In this document: one piece after another, positions 12,758 to 25,450 of the stretch
How positions within the stretch are numbered: the first letter of the stretch is position 1
How the letters are laid out: each line of letters begins with the position of its first letter
Source: Elephas maximus indicus
Lineage: Eukaryota > Chordata > Mammalia > Proboscidea > Elephantidae
NCBI RefSeq assembly: GCF_024166365.1
Contig: NC_064839.1
Span: 39,072,378 to 39,136,377, forward strand
Direction of reading: 5' to 3'
Length of the DNA stretch: 64,000 bases
Made by a program: the position numbers and the translations under genes
The notes under the pieces: generated by a model
Database searches by the model: none
Told to the model about the DNA's origin: nothing
The model's input: the letters and a program-made list of their open reading frames with translations, nothing else

Positions 12758-13024
12758 ATTTTTATTGATTACGGGCTATTGTGACAACTCTGAGCCGCTC
12801 AGCTGGATGACCCCTAGCCTTGCTGGGCCCTCCCTACCTCACTGCCTGGTGCTGAGGGTTAGTTCTCAAGGGCCCCATGCTGGGGATTTAGGACAGCCTC
12901 CAGAGCTTCCAAATCCCAGTCTCCCTCTTTTACATTCCCATGGCTCTCAAACCTGGCGCCATATAAGAATAACCGGGGAACTCATCCACAAAAAGGATTT
13001 ATTTACATTGTTAAATTTGTCATA

Positions 13025-14420
13025 AATTTCTAAGTCATTTATACTTATACAGCTGGTATGAATTAATTAAAAATAGATCATTCTGTAGGAGGAATGATTT
13101 TTATAGTGATCAAAACAGTTTTTTAACACTCTAAACCTCAGATTGTTGTCTGCATATACCTTCTTTGGCAAAAAAAAAAAAAGTTCTTATTTGGGAAAAG
13201 CATAGATTCTATTTCCTCTAAGGGGAACCATAGGTGGGAGGAGGTGAGGCACATGAAGTTCCCCTGGGTGAGGCGGTGGTCTGAAAGGTCCTGGTGGGGC
13301 GGGCATCTTCACCTCAATATCATCATGAAAATAATGGAAATGACTTGGTGGCCTGTGAGGTCTAAATCTTTAGAAGAGAAAGGTTTCTTGCATCTATCGA
13401 TATTACATAAACTGTCCCAGATACGAGGTACAAACTGTACTTGAGACCTCACATGACCACTTAGAATTGATGTAGGGGCTTCCAATCTCAGCCCACCTCC
13501 TCCATGGAGAGAAGAGAAAGGCCTTGCGGGTTGGCTCTTTGTTGGTGTTAGGAGGAAGATTTCACTTGCTTTGGTGGTTGGACCAAAAGGAACTTTCAGT
13601 TCTTTGAAGGGCCTCCTCCAGGAAGAGTGTGATGACTGGTTACTTCCTAGAACTAGTTTTAGGGACATGGTTTGTTGAAGAGTCTCTCTCTTTTGGTGTG
13701 CTTGCCCTAAAATGTATCTCCTTTGGCAGGACCTATCTGCTCTGTGGCAAGAGTTCTTTTAACATCCTGTGTATGAGTGAGAATTCATGGGCTTTCCTGT
13801 TTAGAATACAAATGTAAGTTTTATAGGACCTTTTTTCTACTTCTAGTTTTTGTTTCAGGTCTTGAATTTTTTTATCGTATATTTGCATTTTTTGGAAAGA
13901 TTTTGCTATTTTACTTGCTGATCTTTTCCTCTCTAAATAAGCTTGTTTTGAAGATTCCATGTTTGCTGATGACCTTCATTAAGACTCTGCAGATTTTTTA
14001 CATCAGTTTTCCAGGAGAGTGTTGGTGTGATGAAATAAGTAAATGCCATCTTTCAATTACGTCATTTGTTCTTCTAGCTCTTGCCTCACTGGCACTCTCC
14101 TCAGTGTTGTTTGGAAGGCTGCATCTTGCTCCTTTCTTTCTCTTCCAGGATCTTGCCTTGCAGACCATGATTTTCTGCTGGTGGCCTTCATGGATGGTCT
14201 GCAGGGATTCACATCTATTTTTCAGAAGAGTGTTGGCCTCGTGCAGTGAACAATCATCTCTTTCCAGGTGCTTTATTTGTTCTTTCAGGTGTTGCTTGGC
14301 TGACACATCTTCTCTCCATTTTAGCTGGAAATAATTCTGCTTCCACCAGGGTTAACAAAGATTTGGTCTGGGAGACATGGGCCCTCTGACTTGTTAGACC
14401 TTCTGACTTGTTAGATGTGT
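13025..14420 (-). pseudogene. Coiled-coil protein retrocopy, copy A (possibly MIA2/MIA3-CTAGE family)
   Basis: On the minus strand, broken frames encode coiled-coil stretches: 'KEQIKHLERDDCSLHEAN' (13998-14306), then 'DKKIQDLKQKLEVEKRSYK' and 'ICILNRKAHEFSL' (13733-13960), then a Pro/Ser/Gly-rich part ending 'SSLHGGGG' (13309-13668). The order resembles the cTAGE5/TANGO1 C-terminal coiled coil: a DLEEELE-like run, SYK and KAH with identical 8-residue spacing, then a proline-rich part with GGGG. Genes of that family shape COPII carriers at ER exit sites. Frameshifts, stops and missing introns mark it as a dead retrocopy. Family assignment is tentative. Two related fragments lie at 28660-30480. 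Confidence 0.4.
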
Positions 14421-15290
14421 CTTCTCACTCTCCTGATCTGACAGGTCTTCCCATGACGTAATGTAACCTTTCAAAAGTGCATTTTCTTTTATTTCATCAG
14501 CAAGGACTTCTAGGACCCTGAGATTGCTTATAGCATTTGATCAGGTCGTGGCAGTAAGTGTGTTGCTTTCTCCACTGATCTTTTTCCTGTAGGATTTGCC
14601 CCTATAGCATTCTGAAGCCTCATATGTTGTTCTTGAGCCCAACAGAGGCCAGATCTGTTTCTCTCCTCTTATTTAAGGTCTTTAAGGCTCTTCTTACATT
14701 AGAAAACTTCATTAAATCTTATGTAAAGTCCTATAATATTTTTATAGATTCCTGACTTTTCAACATCTCTATTTTCTTTTATTCTTCTGGCTCCAAATTA
14801 ATAAGCAAGCCCAGACTCCTGAGATGAATTCCTGCTTTGTATCCTGATGACCTTAAAGAATGTCCCTGCATTTTTAATCTTTTGTTCAAAATCTGACAAT
14901 GTATCTAGAACATGTCCTATTCCTTTGGAAATGTTTTTAAAAATCAGTTCATTCTAGGGACTACACTATGGATATCTTCTCCACCAGGAAGCAAGGAAAG
15001 TTGTTTCCCTGCCCCTCTCCCTTCTAGCTGAAGCTCCCCTCCTCTGAATCTGCAAAAGAGTGGGGCCATTGGTTTAGCACCGTAGACAGGTAAAAGAGGA
15101 CATAGGTCCCCCTCTGCCTCAGTTTTGGCTGCTCTCTGTTCCGGGGCACTGTCTGAAACTAAAGAGTGTTGTTTGTCCATGGCCTGAGTGGTAATGGTCA
15201 CAGGAGTAGAAGAATCCCTGAGTCAGTATCCTGTGGCCCAGCTTTTCTTCCTAAGAGTTGCATTGGTGGGCTAGGACATAGTAGAAGCCA
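14420..15290. other. Unassigned spacer
   Basis: No exon-like or named repeat sequence recognised. It may be the 5' continuation of the copy A retrocopy on the minus strand. Confidence 0.3.
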
Positions 15291-15443
15291 CTGTAAGGCT
15301 AAAGGAAAAACAAACAAACAAACTACACAGAGATGTACTTTCATTAGTAAATTTGTTTTTCACAGGGAAATAGTATAGCAATTCTGTAAGTCTATTTTTG
15401 TATATTTTAGGATTAAGCAAATAAGTGAATGCATTGTGGATGT
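15291..15443 (+). repeat. Direct repeat, left copy (flanks L1 block)
   Basis: About 150 bases matching 18434-18582 in the same orientation. Shared runs include 'ttagtaaatttgttt', 'ttaagcaaataagtgaatgc' and 'attgtggatgt'. Divergence is about 20 percent by eye. Confidence 0.75.
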
Positions 15444-15923
15444 GAGGACATAAGGGAAGTGAAAACCTCGTTTATAACAACTAAAAAAATTAAATACTTA
15501 GGAAAAAATTAAGAACTATACAAAATCAACAAAAGAAAAATTTTATACTTCTGAAAGACACAAAAGTACACTAAATGGAAAGAGATCCATGTCTTTGGGT
15601 ATCATGACTCAATATCATTAAGATGTCAATACTCACTGCTAATTTATAATTTTAACTCAATTCCTATAAAAATATCAGCATGCTTTTTTTTATGGGGTTG
15701 ATAAGTTAATACTAAAATTTGTATGGAAATAAATATGGTAGAATAGCCAGGGAAACACTGAAAAAAAGTAGGGGTGGGACCAAGTCCTATCTGACATTAA
15801 AGCAAACTATAGAGCTTCTATAATTAGAACAGTATAGTATTGGAACATGAACAGGCAGATAGACCAATGAATAGAAATTGACCTAAGTACAAATGGAAAT
15901 TTAGTATATAATAAAGATGGCAT

Positions 15924-16119
15924 AAGGAGCCCTGGTGGTTCAATGGTTAAAGGCTTGGCTACTAATTGAAAGGTTGGAGATTTGAACCCACCAGCTGCTC
16001 TGCAGGAGAAAAGACCTGGCAATCTGCTCCTGTAAGAGTTTCAGCCTAGGAGACCTTATGGGCAGTTCTGCTCTGTCCTAGGCTCTCTAGAAGACAGAAT
16101 CAATTTGATGGCACACAAC
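15924..16119 (+). repeat. AfroSINE inside L1, with TSD
   Basis: Long-form SINE ('aaggagccctggtggttcaa' onward) with the 11-bp duplication 'aaagatggcat' at 15913-15923 and 16120-16130. Confidence 0.85.
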
Positions 16120-16504
16120 AAAGATGGCATCTCAAATCACAGAGGTGATGATAGACTTTTTAATAAATTGTGCTGGGACAACTAGGTACCCATTTTTAAA
16201 AAGATAAGATTTGATTCATACCTCACATCATATATAAGAATAAACTTGTATGGATCATGGACTTAAATATAACAAATGAAGCCACACAAGTACTAGTAAA
16301 AACCAACCAAACAAAAAAAGCAGATAATTCCTCTTTAACCCAGTGTAAGGAAAGGATTTCAAAACATGACTTGGACTCCAGAGGCAATTAAATAAAAGAT
16401 TGGTAAATTGGATATGGAAAAAATACCATAAACAAAGTCAAAGGCAGATGAAAAACTGGGAGTAAATATTTACATTTTAATAAAATATTTAAATATTATA
16501 TTCC

Positions 16505-17380
16505 AAGCAGATAATCCCAGAAATTGGGCTATATGAAGAAGAATGAGGCATCAGGATTGGAGGAAGACTCATTAACAACCTATGATATGCGGATGACACA
16601 ACCTTGCTAGCTGAAAGTGAAAAGAACTTGAAGTACTTACTGATGAAAATCAAAGACTACAGCCTTCAGTATGGATTATACCACAATATAAAGAAAACGA
16701 AATTCTCACAACTGGACCAATAAACAACATCACGATAAATGGAGAAAAGATTCAAGTTGTCAAGGATTTCATTTTACTTCAATCCACAATTAATGCCCAT
16801 GGAAGCAGCAGTCAAGAAATCAAATTATGTATTATTGCACTGGGCAAATCTGCTGCAAAAGACCTCTTTAAAGTGTTAAAAAAAACAAAGATGTCACTTG
16901 GAGGACTAAGGTGCGCCTGACCCAAACCATGGTATTTTCAGTTACCTCGTCGTGTGCCTGCAAAAGCTGGACAATGAGTAAGGAAGACTGGAGAAAAACT
17001 GATGCATTTGAATTACGGTGTTGGCAAAAAATATTGAATATACCATAGACTGCCAGAAAAATAAATCTGTCCTGGAAGAAGTGCAGTCAGAATGCTCCTT
17101 AGAAGCAAGGATGGCAAAACTTCATCTCATGTACTTTGGACATGTTATCAGGAGGGCCCAGTCCCTGGAGAAGGACATCATGCTTGGTAAAGTAGAGGGT
17201 CACTGAAAAACGAGGAAGTCCCTTGAGGAGATGGATTGATGCGTGGCTGCAATAAAGGGTTCAAACATAGAAACAATTGTAAGGATGGCACAGGACTGGG
17301 CAGAATTTCATTCTGTTTTTGTTGTACATAGGGTCACTATGAGCCAGAACCAACTCCATGGCACATAACAACAACAGCAA
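16505..17380 (+). mobile_element. 5'-truncated RTE-type LINE inside L1
   Basis: It carries the C-terminal third of the RTE ORF in broken frames. A short open part at 17018-17206 shows 'LHLMYFGHVIRRAQSLEKD'. The tail is 'atagggtcactatgagccag' followed by '(aac)n'. L1 sequence resumes at 'aaatatttgcaacatatacc'. Confidence 0.82.
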
Positions 17381-18433
17381 CACAAATATTTGCAACATAT
17401 ACCACAGACAAAGCACTGATATCCCTAAGACATAGAGAGAACTCTTAAAAATTGAGGGACAGAGGGCCAAACACTCAAAAGAAAAATGAGTAAAACACAG
17501 ACAATTCACACACACAAATATAAAAATATATGAAAAGATTCACATGTGCACTCATAATTAGAGAAATGCAAATCAAAACAACATTGAGATACCACTTCTA
17601 TCAGAATGGCAAAAATTAAAAGTATGACATCTTTCTGTTGGAAAGACTGGGAAGAAACACATTTTCAAAAATCACTGGTGGGAATGTGAACTGATACAAC
17701 TCTTTGGAAAAGGCAATATCATAACAAAACTACAAACATGCTTACCTTTTGACCTGGCCATTCAACTTCTAGGAATTTACCTTGAAGATACATCTTAACC
17801 AATATGAAAATACATATGCACAAGGTTATTCATTGCAGCATTGTTTATAATACTGGAAATAACTGAAAGGCCCATATGTAGGCAGTGGTTGAATAAACTA
17901 TGGTATATCCACACAATGGTGTACTATGCAGGTGTAATAAAGAATAAGGAAGATTTCTATGAATTGATACGAGCTGAATTCCAGGATACTGATATTAAGG
18001 GAAAAAGACAAAGTGCAAGGGTATAGTATGCATGTAAAAAATAAAGGATAATAGGAAAATATGCATGTTTCTGCTCATTTGTGCAAAAAGAAACAAATGA
18101 TAAACCAGAAACCATGAAGTCAGTTACCTATAGGATGGGGGTGGAAACAGTGGAAAAAATGGGTGAATGGGAATGGGGAAGAAGGGGTGAAGGCAGAGTG
18201 ACATTTTTCCTTGTGCACCTCTTAATATAGTTCCAACATTTAAAAACATGCTGATGTTCCATATACCCCAATGCTAATCAAAATCGAGCAGGATGTGGAG
18301 GGAATCAAAAAGGGATAAAACAAGTAACACATGAACCTAACTGTATGCCAAATGAATAATTTGACTGTACTGAAGGGGGTGAGAAAAAGGAACACATCCA
18401 AGTTAACTTGTGAAAACAGTATTTGACCAGATG

Positions 18434-18582
18434 CTGTAAAGCTAAAGACAAAAAGAACTGCCCAGAGATGTTGTACAATAGTTAGTAAATTTGTTTACCG
18501 TGAGGGGAATGGTGTAGCAATTGTGCAAGTCTATTTATGTATATTTTAGAATTAAGCAAATAAGTGAATGCATTGTGGATGT
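18434..18582 (+). repeat. Direct repeat, right copy (flanks L1 block)
   Basis: Partner of 15291-15443. The two copies lie 3.1 kb apart and bracket the L1/RTE/SINE nest. Confidence 0.75.
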
Positions 18583-18704
18583 AAGCTTCTCACTGATGGA
18601 GGAAGGCGTTACCAATAAGGGAAGGAGGAAAGCTAGAGCGAATCCTTGATGTTGGATTGGAATCAGAGGCATTTGTGTGTTTTTGTAGTGCCACCAATTT
18701 AAGA

Positions 18705-18825
18705 ACTGCTTACCTGGCAATCTGCTGTCCTAAAGATTATAGCCTAGAAAGCCCTATGGCGCAGTTCTGCTCTGTCACATGGGATTGCTATGAGTGAAAA
18801 TCTACTCAACAGCACCTAACGACAC
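18705..18825 (+). repeat. AfroSINE fragment
   Basis: 'cctggcaatctgctgtccta', 'agccctatggcgcagttctg' and 'ggattgctatgagtgaaaat' follow the SINE body and tail. The head is missing. Confidence 0.7.
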
Positions 18826-19010
18826 CACCACCACGAAATGATGGGGATGTGCCAAAAGGATGTTGGACCTAACTTAAGAATGCTCCCAAATCTGGGATAA
18901 TTTTAGTAACAAAACATTAATAGTAATGGATTATAACTCATATAATATTTTTTACTGCATTTTGGTATAAATAAATAATTGAATGTGTACACACATTTGT
19001 GTGCATATGG

Positions 19011-19156
19011 TGTTGGGTGCTGTCAAGTTGACTTGGATTCACAGCAACCCTATATGACAGAGTAGAACTCCCCTATGGGTTTCTTAGGCTGTAATCTTTA
19101 CAGGAGCAGGTCACCAGGTCTTTTTTCCTGCAGAATGGCTGGTGGGGTCAAACCCA
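19011..19156 (-). repeat. AfroSINE fragment
   Basis: Reversed tail and body: 'tgctgtcaagttgacttgga', 'acagagtagaactcccctat', 'ggctgtaatctttacaggag'. Confidence 0.75.
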
Positions 19157-19159
19157 GTA

Positions 19160-20870
19160 GATAAACTCAAACTGAGGGCCATTCTGTAAAATTATTGGTG
19201 AGTTCTCTTGGAAAATGTCACGGTCAGGTGAGAGGCAGAATCTGTGGGGGAGTCTAAGGACACATGACAACTAAATATAGGATCCTGAATTAGATCCTGG
19301 AACAGAAAAAGGATATAAGTAGAAAACTGGCTAATTTTGAATAAAGTATGTAAATTAGTCAACAGAGTCAATAGTATAATATCAGTGTTAATACAATTAA
19401 TAATTGCCAATATTAATAATTTACTAATAGTAATAGTTGGTTTTGGTAATTGCATTATAGTTATGTAAAATGTTATCATTTGGGGAAGCTGGGTGAAGGG
19501 CGTATGGGAACTCTATTTTGTAAGTCAAATTATTTTAAAAGGAAGTTAAAAACAAATTAATAAAATGGAAGCCCTCAGGCCTTATCCTAGAGATTCTGAT
19601 TCAGCCCGTCTTGGAAATGGGCTTGGGGATTGTACTTTTAATAAACTTCTTACATGTTTCCAATATTCAGGTGTAAACTTCCCTGGATTAAGTGACCTTT
19701 AATATCTCATTAATTCATTCAAAAACTATTTGAATAGTCACCACATTTCAGTGGATGAAAAGAGAATAAAAAAATCCATAAAAATATGGCAGGCATGGCA
19801 AGAAGCAGTGATCTGGGCTGTGGTTGTGGGCAATTTTGTAAGTTTTCTTTGACAGTAAATACATATAACCTCCATGTTGTTAATTTTTTTTTATCCAATG
19901 CCGACTATGTACCAGATTCTTTTTGCTCTAACTAAATTAATGGCTCTGTAGGACAGTCATTGGACGTTGTGGTGACAAAAAATAAGACACAGCACCTACC
20001 CCAAAGAGTTTATGGTTCTTTGGGTTAGGCAGTCACACTGAGAGCTATAATAGGGCGCAGAGTGTGGTAAAGATTCTGTGGGAGCAAAGGACAAGGAGAG
20101 AAGGGTGAAAGGAGGAGGTCTTCAAGGGGAGCTGGTGTTTGACCTGAGCTTGTTGGAGCGCCGGATGAGGGTTGGCCTTTTGCAATGTGGGGGATGTGAA
20201 GAATCTAAGAGGCAGTTGGGAGGCAGCTCTGAGCAGAGAAGACTGTTGGGGGAATGAGGAGGATGTTGGAGAGAGATGGGCAAAGGGCAGAGTTTCAGAT
20301 CACAGAGGACAGGATGAACAATAGTGCCATGAGTAGAAATAGGGGAGCTTTGAGAGGACGCAGGTTTGAGAGAGAGGTGAGTCTTGTATTTACTGTGCTT
20401 GGGTCTGTGAGAGGCACTGAGGACAGATTTCTGCTCTCTAGGATTCCATGGTCCAGGGTGGGAGACTAGCATGGCCACAATTAGCTAGACTTCTGGATAG
20501 AATGAACTTACTGCTGTAATTGGACAAACTGTCCTAGGCTCAGGCTAGAGGAAGGTGCTAGAAGTTTGAGGGAATGACAGATATCTTTGTGGATATAGCA
20601 CGCTGGCCTTCGGAAATGTGGGTCTGTTGATTAAAGGAGGGGAAAAGGCTCAGAAGGAAGAATTGAGATTTGTCCCATGACTGTTAGAGGAAGAGTTTAG
20701 GGCGGAGAAAGTGTGGCCTGAGGGCCACAGAGAGGCTGAAGACAGAGCCCTGGGTGGTCTCACAATAGGAGGCCAAATGAAAGAGTGGTCAGGAGAGGGG
20801 TGCTTGAGTCCTGTAACTTGATTCAAATTGTTGTGCTCATGTGCAGGCTTTGTCTTTGAGTTTTTTTTCC
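19160..20870. other. Intergenic spacer, no gene seen
   Basis: The left part is AT-rich. The part after 20000 is purine-rich with an ancient-repeat feel ('gtgtttgacctgagcttgtt') that I cannot name. Open frames here lack coding character. Confidence 0.35.
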
Positions 20871-20871
20871 C

Positions 20872-21059
20872 CCCATCAAGTCAATTCTAACTCAGCGACC
20901 CTATAGGGCAGGGTAGAACAGCTCCACAGGGTTTCCAAGGCTGTAATCTTTACAAAAGCAGTTTGCCACATCTTCCTCCTGTGTAGTGGCTGGTGAGTTC
21001 CAATTGGTAACATTTTGGTTAGCAGCCAAGCACTTAACCATATACCACCAGGGCTCCTT
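20872..21059 (-). repeat. AfroSINE
   Basis: Nearly full-length reversed SINE, from 'catcaagtcaattctaactc' to 'ataccaccagggctcc'. Confidence 0.82.
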
Positions 21060-21639
21060 CCTTGAGTTTAAAAAAAAAGGGGGGGGGGGGATTTTAAAAC
21101 CTCTCTCAAAATGTTATTGTAGGATTTAGTTTATATATGTAAAGTGCTTTAATATATGTAAAATACTCAACAAATGCTACCATTAATTAGGGGGCAAGAG
21201 AAGATGGAAGGAGCAATTTAAGGGGCTGCAGAAAATGCCAAGATGGTGCAAAGGCACCGAGGCCCTGGGGAGAACAGGTCTTAAGTAGAATGGATATGTC
21301 ATGATACTGAGCACCAGCTAGATGCCAGGTCCCTGGCATGTATTATCAGACAATTTTCACTATAATCTTATGACCTAGTTTTTATTATCATCCCCACTCT
21401 GTGACGTAACAAGCTCAGTCATAAGAGTAGGACTTATGTTTCCTTTTCTGAGCTGGACTTTGACTATTAAATGGTTCTTGGCTTAAAGACTGGTCTCCCT
21501 TAGAGATGGCCATGTGGATGCCACCTTTCAAGGATCAGGGCTTGGTGACCTTGAGATGAATGACCTTCAAGCCACATCCTCCATGAGCTCCTAGGCCTGA
21601 GGGTTCTTGTAGCCCTTTCCTCCACTGCTCCATGTCCAA

Positions 21640-22010
21640 TACACATGATAAACAGGGCTGACCACAGAAGATCTTTCTAAGGCCTGGACTCCTACCCTGG
21701 CTCAAATACCTTCCATGGCTCCCTGTAGCCTCCAACCCAGGGTCTGAACCAACTCTACTGGGTTATGAGTCCTCTGCCTGCTTTCAGGGTCTTGTCTGCC
21801 CTTAGCCTCCATCGCATTCCAGCTTCATCTTCCTCCCCTGTCTGGCCCTCACCTGGTGCCCCAGTCATGCTGACCTCTTTCCTGCCCTAGCAATACCCTT
21901 GGTCTTTTGTCCACTAGCCACCCTTCTCACAAGTCCAGCCTGCAGAAAGCCTTCCCTGGCTGCAGCTACCCACTCTGATCCCTTTCTCCTTTCTTTGTTT
22001 TTCTAGATTT
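21640..22010 (+). repeat. LINE-2 fragment
   Basis: 'ccttccatggctccctgtag', 'cattccagcttcatcttcct' and 'agaaagccttccctggctgc' follow the L2 3' region in order. Confidence 0.6.
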
Positions 22011-22434
22011 AGAGACAGTATCATAGCCTAACATAAGGTAAGAGGTTGTTCTCAGCTGATATCATGGGTGTCTGTCCTGAGTTATATGTTAGAATGGAAG
22101 CTCCCTGATCCAGGGACAGTGTATCAGCCATCCCTGGGATTTCCAAAGACCATGTGTTACAGCTATGTGAGTTCCAGGAACCTACCAAACTCCTGCCACC
22201 ATTTATTACCATATGGTGCCAGGCCCAGCTCAGGGATGGAGGAGCAGCGTTCTGTGGGAGAAAGAGCACTGAACTGGGAGTTAGGGCCTTGATGTCTGTG
22301 CATCCCACCCAACACTGGCCAGAAACTTTGAGCAAATTAATCCTTCCCTCTGATCCTTGATCCCTGTATCCAGAAACTGCAGATATGGCACTGGACTCGA
22401 ATCTCCCCAAGGAACCTTCTGGTTGCTAGGATTG

Positions 22435-22830
22435 GTGATTCTCAGACCTGTGTACATGAACCCTCTGAAGATCCTGTTAAAATGCAGAATCTGATTCAAG
22501 AGGTATGGGCTGGGTCTTGAAGTTTTGCAGCTCTAACAAGTTTCCAGGTGATGCTGATGCTAGATTCAGGAACCACACTTTGAGTTACAAAGGACTAGCC
22601 CAGTGGTTCTCAACCTAGCTGAATAGTAGAATGGTCTGAGAGGTTGCTGCTCCTCTTTCTCCTCCTACCCCGCTTTTTAAAAAAAGTTCTTCTGGGGAAT
22701 GTTTAAAAAGTGTTGCATCCTAGGCCAATTAAATCAGAATTTTGGGGGATGGGAAGCTAGTGTCGGTAGTGTTTGAAGCTCCCCAGGTGAATCCCATGTT
22801 TATCCAAGGTTGGAAACCATTGCTCTACCT
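22435..22830. mobile_element. Two hAT-type MITE remnants (MER5-like)
   Basis: 22435-22600 has 'gatcctgttaaaatgcagaa' and 'ccaggtgatgctgatgctag'. 22603-22830 begins 'cagtggttctcaacctagct' and ends with a reversed terminus 'ggttggaaaccattgctct'. Both match the MER5 layout of non-autonomous hAT elements. Confidence 0.55.
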
Positions 22831-22834
22831 CTTA

Positions 22835-23018
22835 ATCGAAAAAAAAAAAAAAAAAGAAAACAAAACCCTATTGCTGTCAAGTCAATTTCAACTTATAGCG
22901 ACTGTATAGGACAGAGTAAAACTGCCCCATAGAGTTTCCAAAGAGCACCTGGTGGATTCAAACTGCCAAACTTTTGGTTACCAGCCATAGCTCTTAACCA
23001 CTGTGCCACCAGGGACTC
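22835..23018 (-). repeat. AfroSINE with TSD
   Basis: Reversed full-length SINE led by a 17-A run. It is flanked by 'tgctctacctctta' (22821-22834) and 'tgctctacccctta' (23019-23032). Confidence 0.85.
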
Positions 23019-23239
23019 TGCTCTACCCCTTAGGGACAAAATTTAAGACAAACTGAGTTTCAGGTAAAGTGGTCAGCTAGTTCACTCTCAGTCAGATTTC
23101 AGAATGAAACCGATTTCCTGGTAGAGGTAGGAGTATCAGAAAAATAAATAATGCTGCTGCCCGTGGTGACTGGCTTCTTCCTAGGACTCACCCTGACATA
23201 GGTGAGCTCCTCCCTCTGCTCTGCGGCTGAGGAGAATCT

Positions 23240-23790
23240 TTTTATTTTATTTTTTGTTGTTGTTGAGAATATTCACAACAGAACATACACTAATTTAGCA
23301 AATTCTCCATGAATAATTCAGTGGCATTGATTACGTTCCTTGAATTGTGCGACCATACTCAACCTCCTTTTTCAAATTGTTCCTCCTCCATGAACATAAA
23401 CTCACTGCCCCCTAAGTTTCCTATCTAATCTTCAGAGTTGCTGTTGTCAATCTGATCCCATATAGAGAGTTCTCGGGGCCCTGGTGGCACAGTGGTTAAG
23501 GGCTACTGTTTGCTACAGCTGCTAACTAAAAGGTTGGCAGTTCGAATCCATCAGTTGCTCTTTGGAAACCCTATAGAGCAGTTCTACCCTGTCGTATAAG
23601 GTCGCTATGAGTCAGAATCAACTGGATGGCAATGGGTTTGGTTTTGGTTAGATAGTTCTTGAAAGAGCATGGTGCTCAAGGCGGGCACCTTTACTAACTA
23701 AGCTAAACTATTGTTTGGTTTAAAGAAGATTCAGGTGATATTTTGGTTTAAGGTTTAAAGATTATCTCAGCGCAGTTGTTTGGGGGTTCA
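23240..23790 (-). mobile_element. L1 3' end, split by AfroSINE
   Basis: 'aattcagtggcattgattac' and 'attgttcctcctccatgaac' are a reversed L1 tail of the kind in afrotherian genomes. It resumes after the SINE at about 23655. Confidence 0.5.
23474..23648 (+). repeat. AfroSINE with TSD
   Basis: Forward full-length SINE flanked by 'tagagagttct' (23463-23473) and 'tagatagttct' (23649-23659), one mismatch. Confidence 0.85.
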
Positions 23791-25190
23791 TCTGATGAGA
23801 ATCTTAAACAAGCGCCTCAGTCTTGAGTCCTGAGGGTAGCCAGAGGAACTGGAAAAACTGTGGTCAGCCTGGGGGGCAGGGAGGGTCAAGGAAAACAGTG
23901 AGGCCTAGAGGAGCAAAGCAGAGGCAGAGGCTGGAGCCTGGATCTCTGCTTCAGCTCGGGCCAGAGCTGAGGGGTGCAGAGGGTGGAGTGCAGGAGCTTG
24001 GCAAGTCTTTGTTTCTGTTTCCAGTGGCATTTTATGGAGAGCCCATGGTGTAATCCATAGCAGTGTAAAAGGGTGCTCATTGACTTTGAGCAGCTGGGGT
24101 ACCTGTCAGCCGTGGAGACTGAGAAGAAAAGGGTTTACTAAAAGGTCATTTAGTGGTGAGTGGCAGTTTCAGGGTGAAGATCCAGCTGTCAGGGGCCTGC
24201 CTGGTGCTTCACCCCAGCTTCCCCTTCATTGGAGCCCTGAAGCCCCCAGTGAGGCTTCTTGGTGGCTGGGGCCAGCTGGGCACTGTTGTTCACTCACCCT
24301 GGGAAGCAGGGATGCTGCCCTCTGAAGAACTAGAGGCAAGGTCTGAGGGAAGGGGGGCAGCGCCCCCTCCCAGCAGGGAGGGACCCTCATGGAGAAGCTC
24401 ACACTGAAGCTGTGGGTCCAGGACTGCCCTGCCCACCCCAGTTGGAGGTCTGTTTGACCACAGATGCTGCGGAGGGCCAGAGACAACCTTTGTTTTGGGA
24501 TCTCTATAAGCACATGTTTTACGTCACTTTCCTTCTCTCAACTTTGAGTGGCTCTCAACTGCCCACCGGAAAATATTCCTCAGGCCCTCACAATGACCTT
24601 AGTGACCCAGCCCTGCCACCCTGATAAAACCTGCCACAGACTCCTGAGCCTTCATGCTCCAGGCCTTTGCTGCCAACTCCCCTCTCTCTATCCCACTCAT
24701 CCAAATCCTACCGCCATTGCCCGTGGAGTTCAAGTCCTTTTTTCCCTCCTCCCCTTACTACAGAGGCCCTGAGTGAACTTGTTACCTTCCCTGAACTTGA
24801 AGAGAAACTTCTCAACACGGCTCTCTGGCACCTTTTCTCCTTGCCTGAGATGACTTCTCTTTCTTAGGCTCAAAGGGTAGTTAAATTTTAATGAATCTTT
24901 TGAAGCAGGTGCACAAGAAATATTTTCTACTTAATTGAATTCTCCAATGTCTAGATTATGGACAGCCTCATGCAGGATTCAGGAAACCAAGTGTTCAGTG
25001 GCAGGGTTAGTGTAGCAGGGCTGGGAGAAATCCGGCCAGAGGAGGACATGGCCAGAGAGGAGAGGTCGAGCCAGTAGAGAACAGTGGGATTCATGAGGTT
25101 GAGGGTTGCTGTGACCGGTGGTGAGCTAGTAGGGAGGGACAAGGGGAATAGTGAGGAGGGGCATTGGCCGCGCTTTTTCCTTGCTCCATA
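23790..25190. other. GC-richer intergenic spacer, no gene seen
   Basis: Several overlapping open frames (for example 24080-24407) lack splice context, recognisable domains and consistency between frames. I read them as chance. Confidence 0.35.
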
Positions 25191-25450
25191 AATGCCTCTT
25201 TCCTCTCTTCCCTGGCTACTTATATTTCCCCTCAAAGCTTAGCTCAAACCCCATCCTCCCCATTAGAGCCCCTCTGATCGATTTAGATTTCGTTGACTGA
25301 TCTTTGCCACACTCTGCTTGGCTGTCTGCCTCACTCATTAAACCCCTTGCTGGGCAGGAACAGGGTCCTCTTGTCATTTCTAGCCCCTAAAGTGCCAGTC
25401 CCAATACCTGGCATGCAGAAAGCCATCAGTAGGTGATGCTGAGTGGATAC
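25190..25450 (+). repeat. LINE-2 3' fragment
   Basis: 'aaagcttagctcaaacccca', 'gcccctctgatcga' and 'cctggcatgcagaaagccat' follow the L2 tail. Confidence 0.55.

Larger units (their letters stand above)
15450..18250 (+). mobile_element. L1 3' portion (ORF2 end and tail), split by nested insertions
   Basis: 'gcaaactatagagcttctat', 'gaaatgcaaatcaaaacaac' and 'ttcattgcagcattgtttat' are classic L1 ORF2 segments in forward order. The element is truncated at its 5' side, interrupted by an AfroSINE (15924-16119) and by an RTE fragment (about 16505-17380), and ends near 18250. Many stops show it is inactive. Confidence 0.8.

Noticed and set aside
24080-24867. Cluster of overlapping 60-95 codon frames
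   Set aside because: Frames on both strands overlap one another, lack splice sites in phase and resemble no protein.
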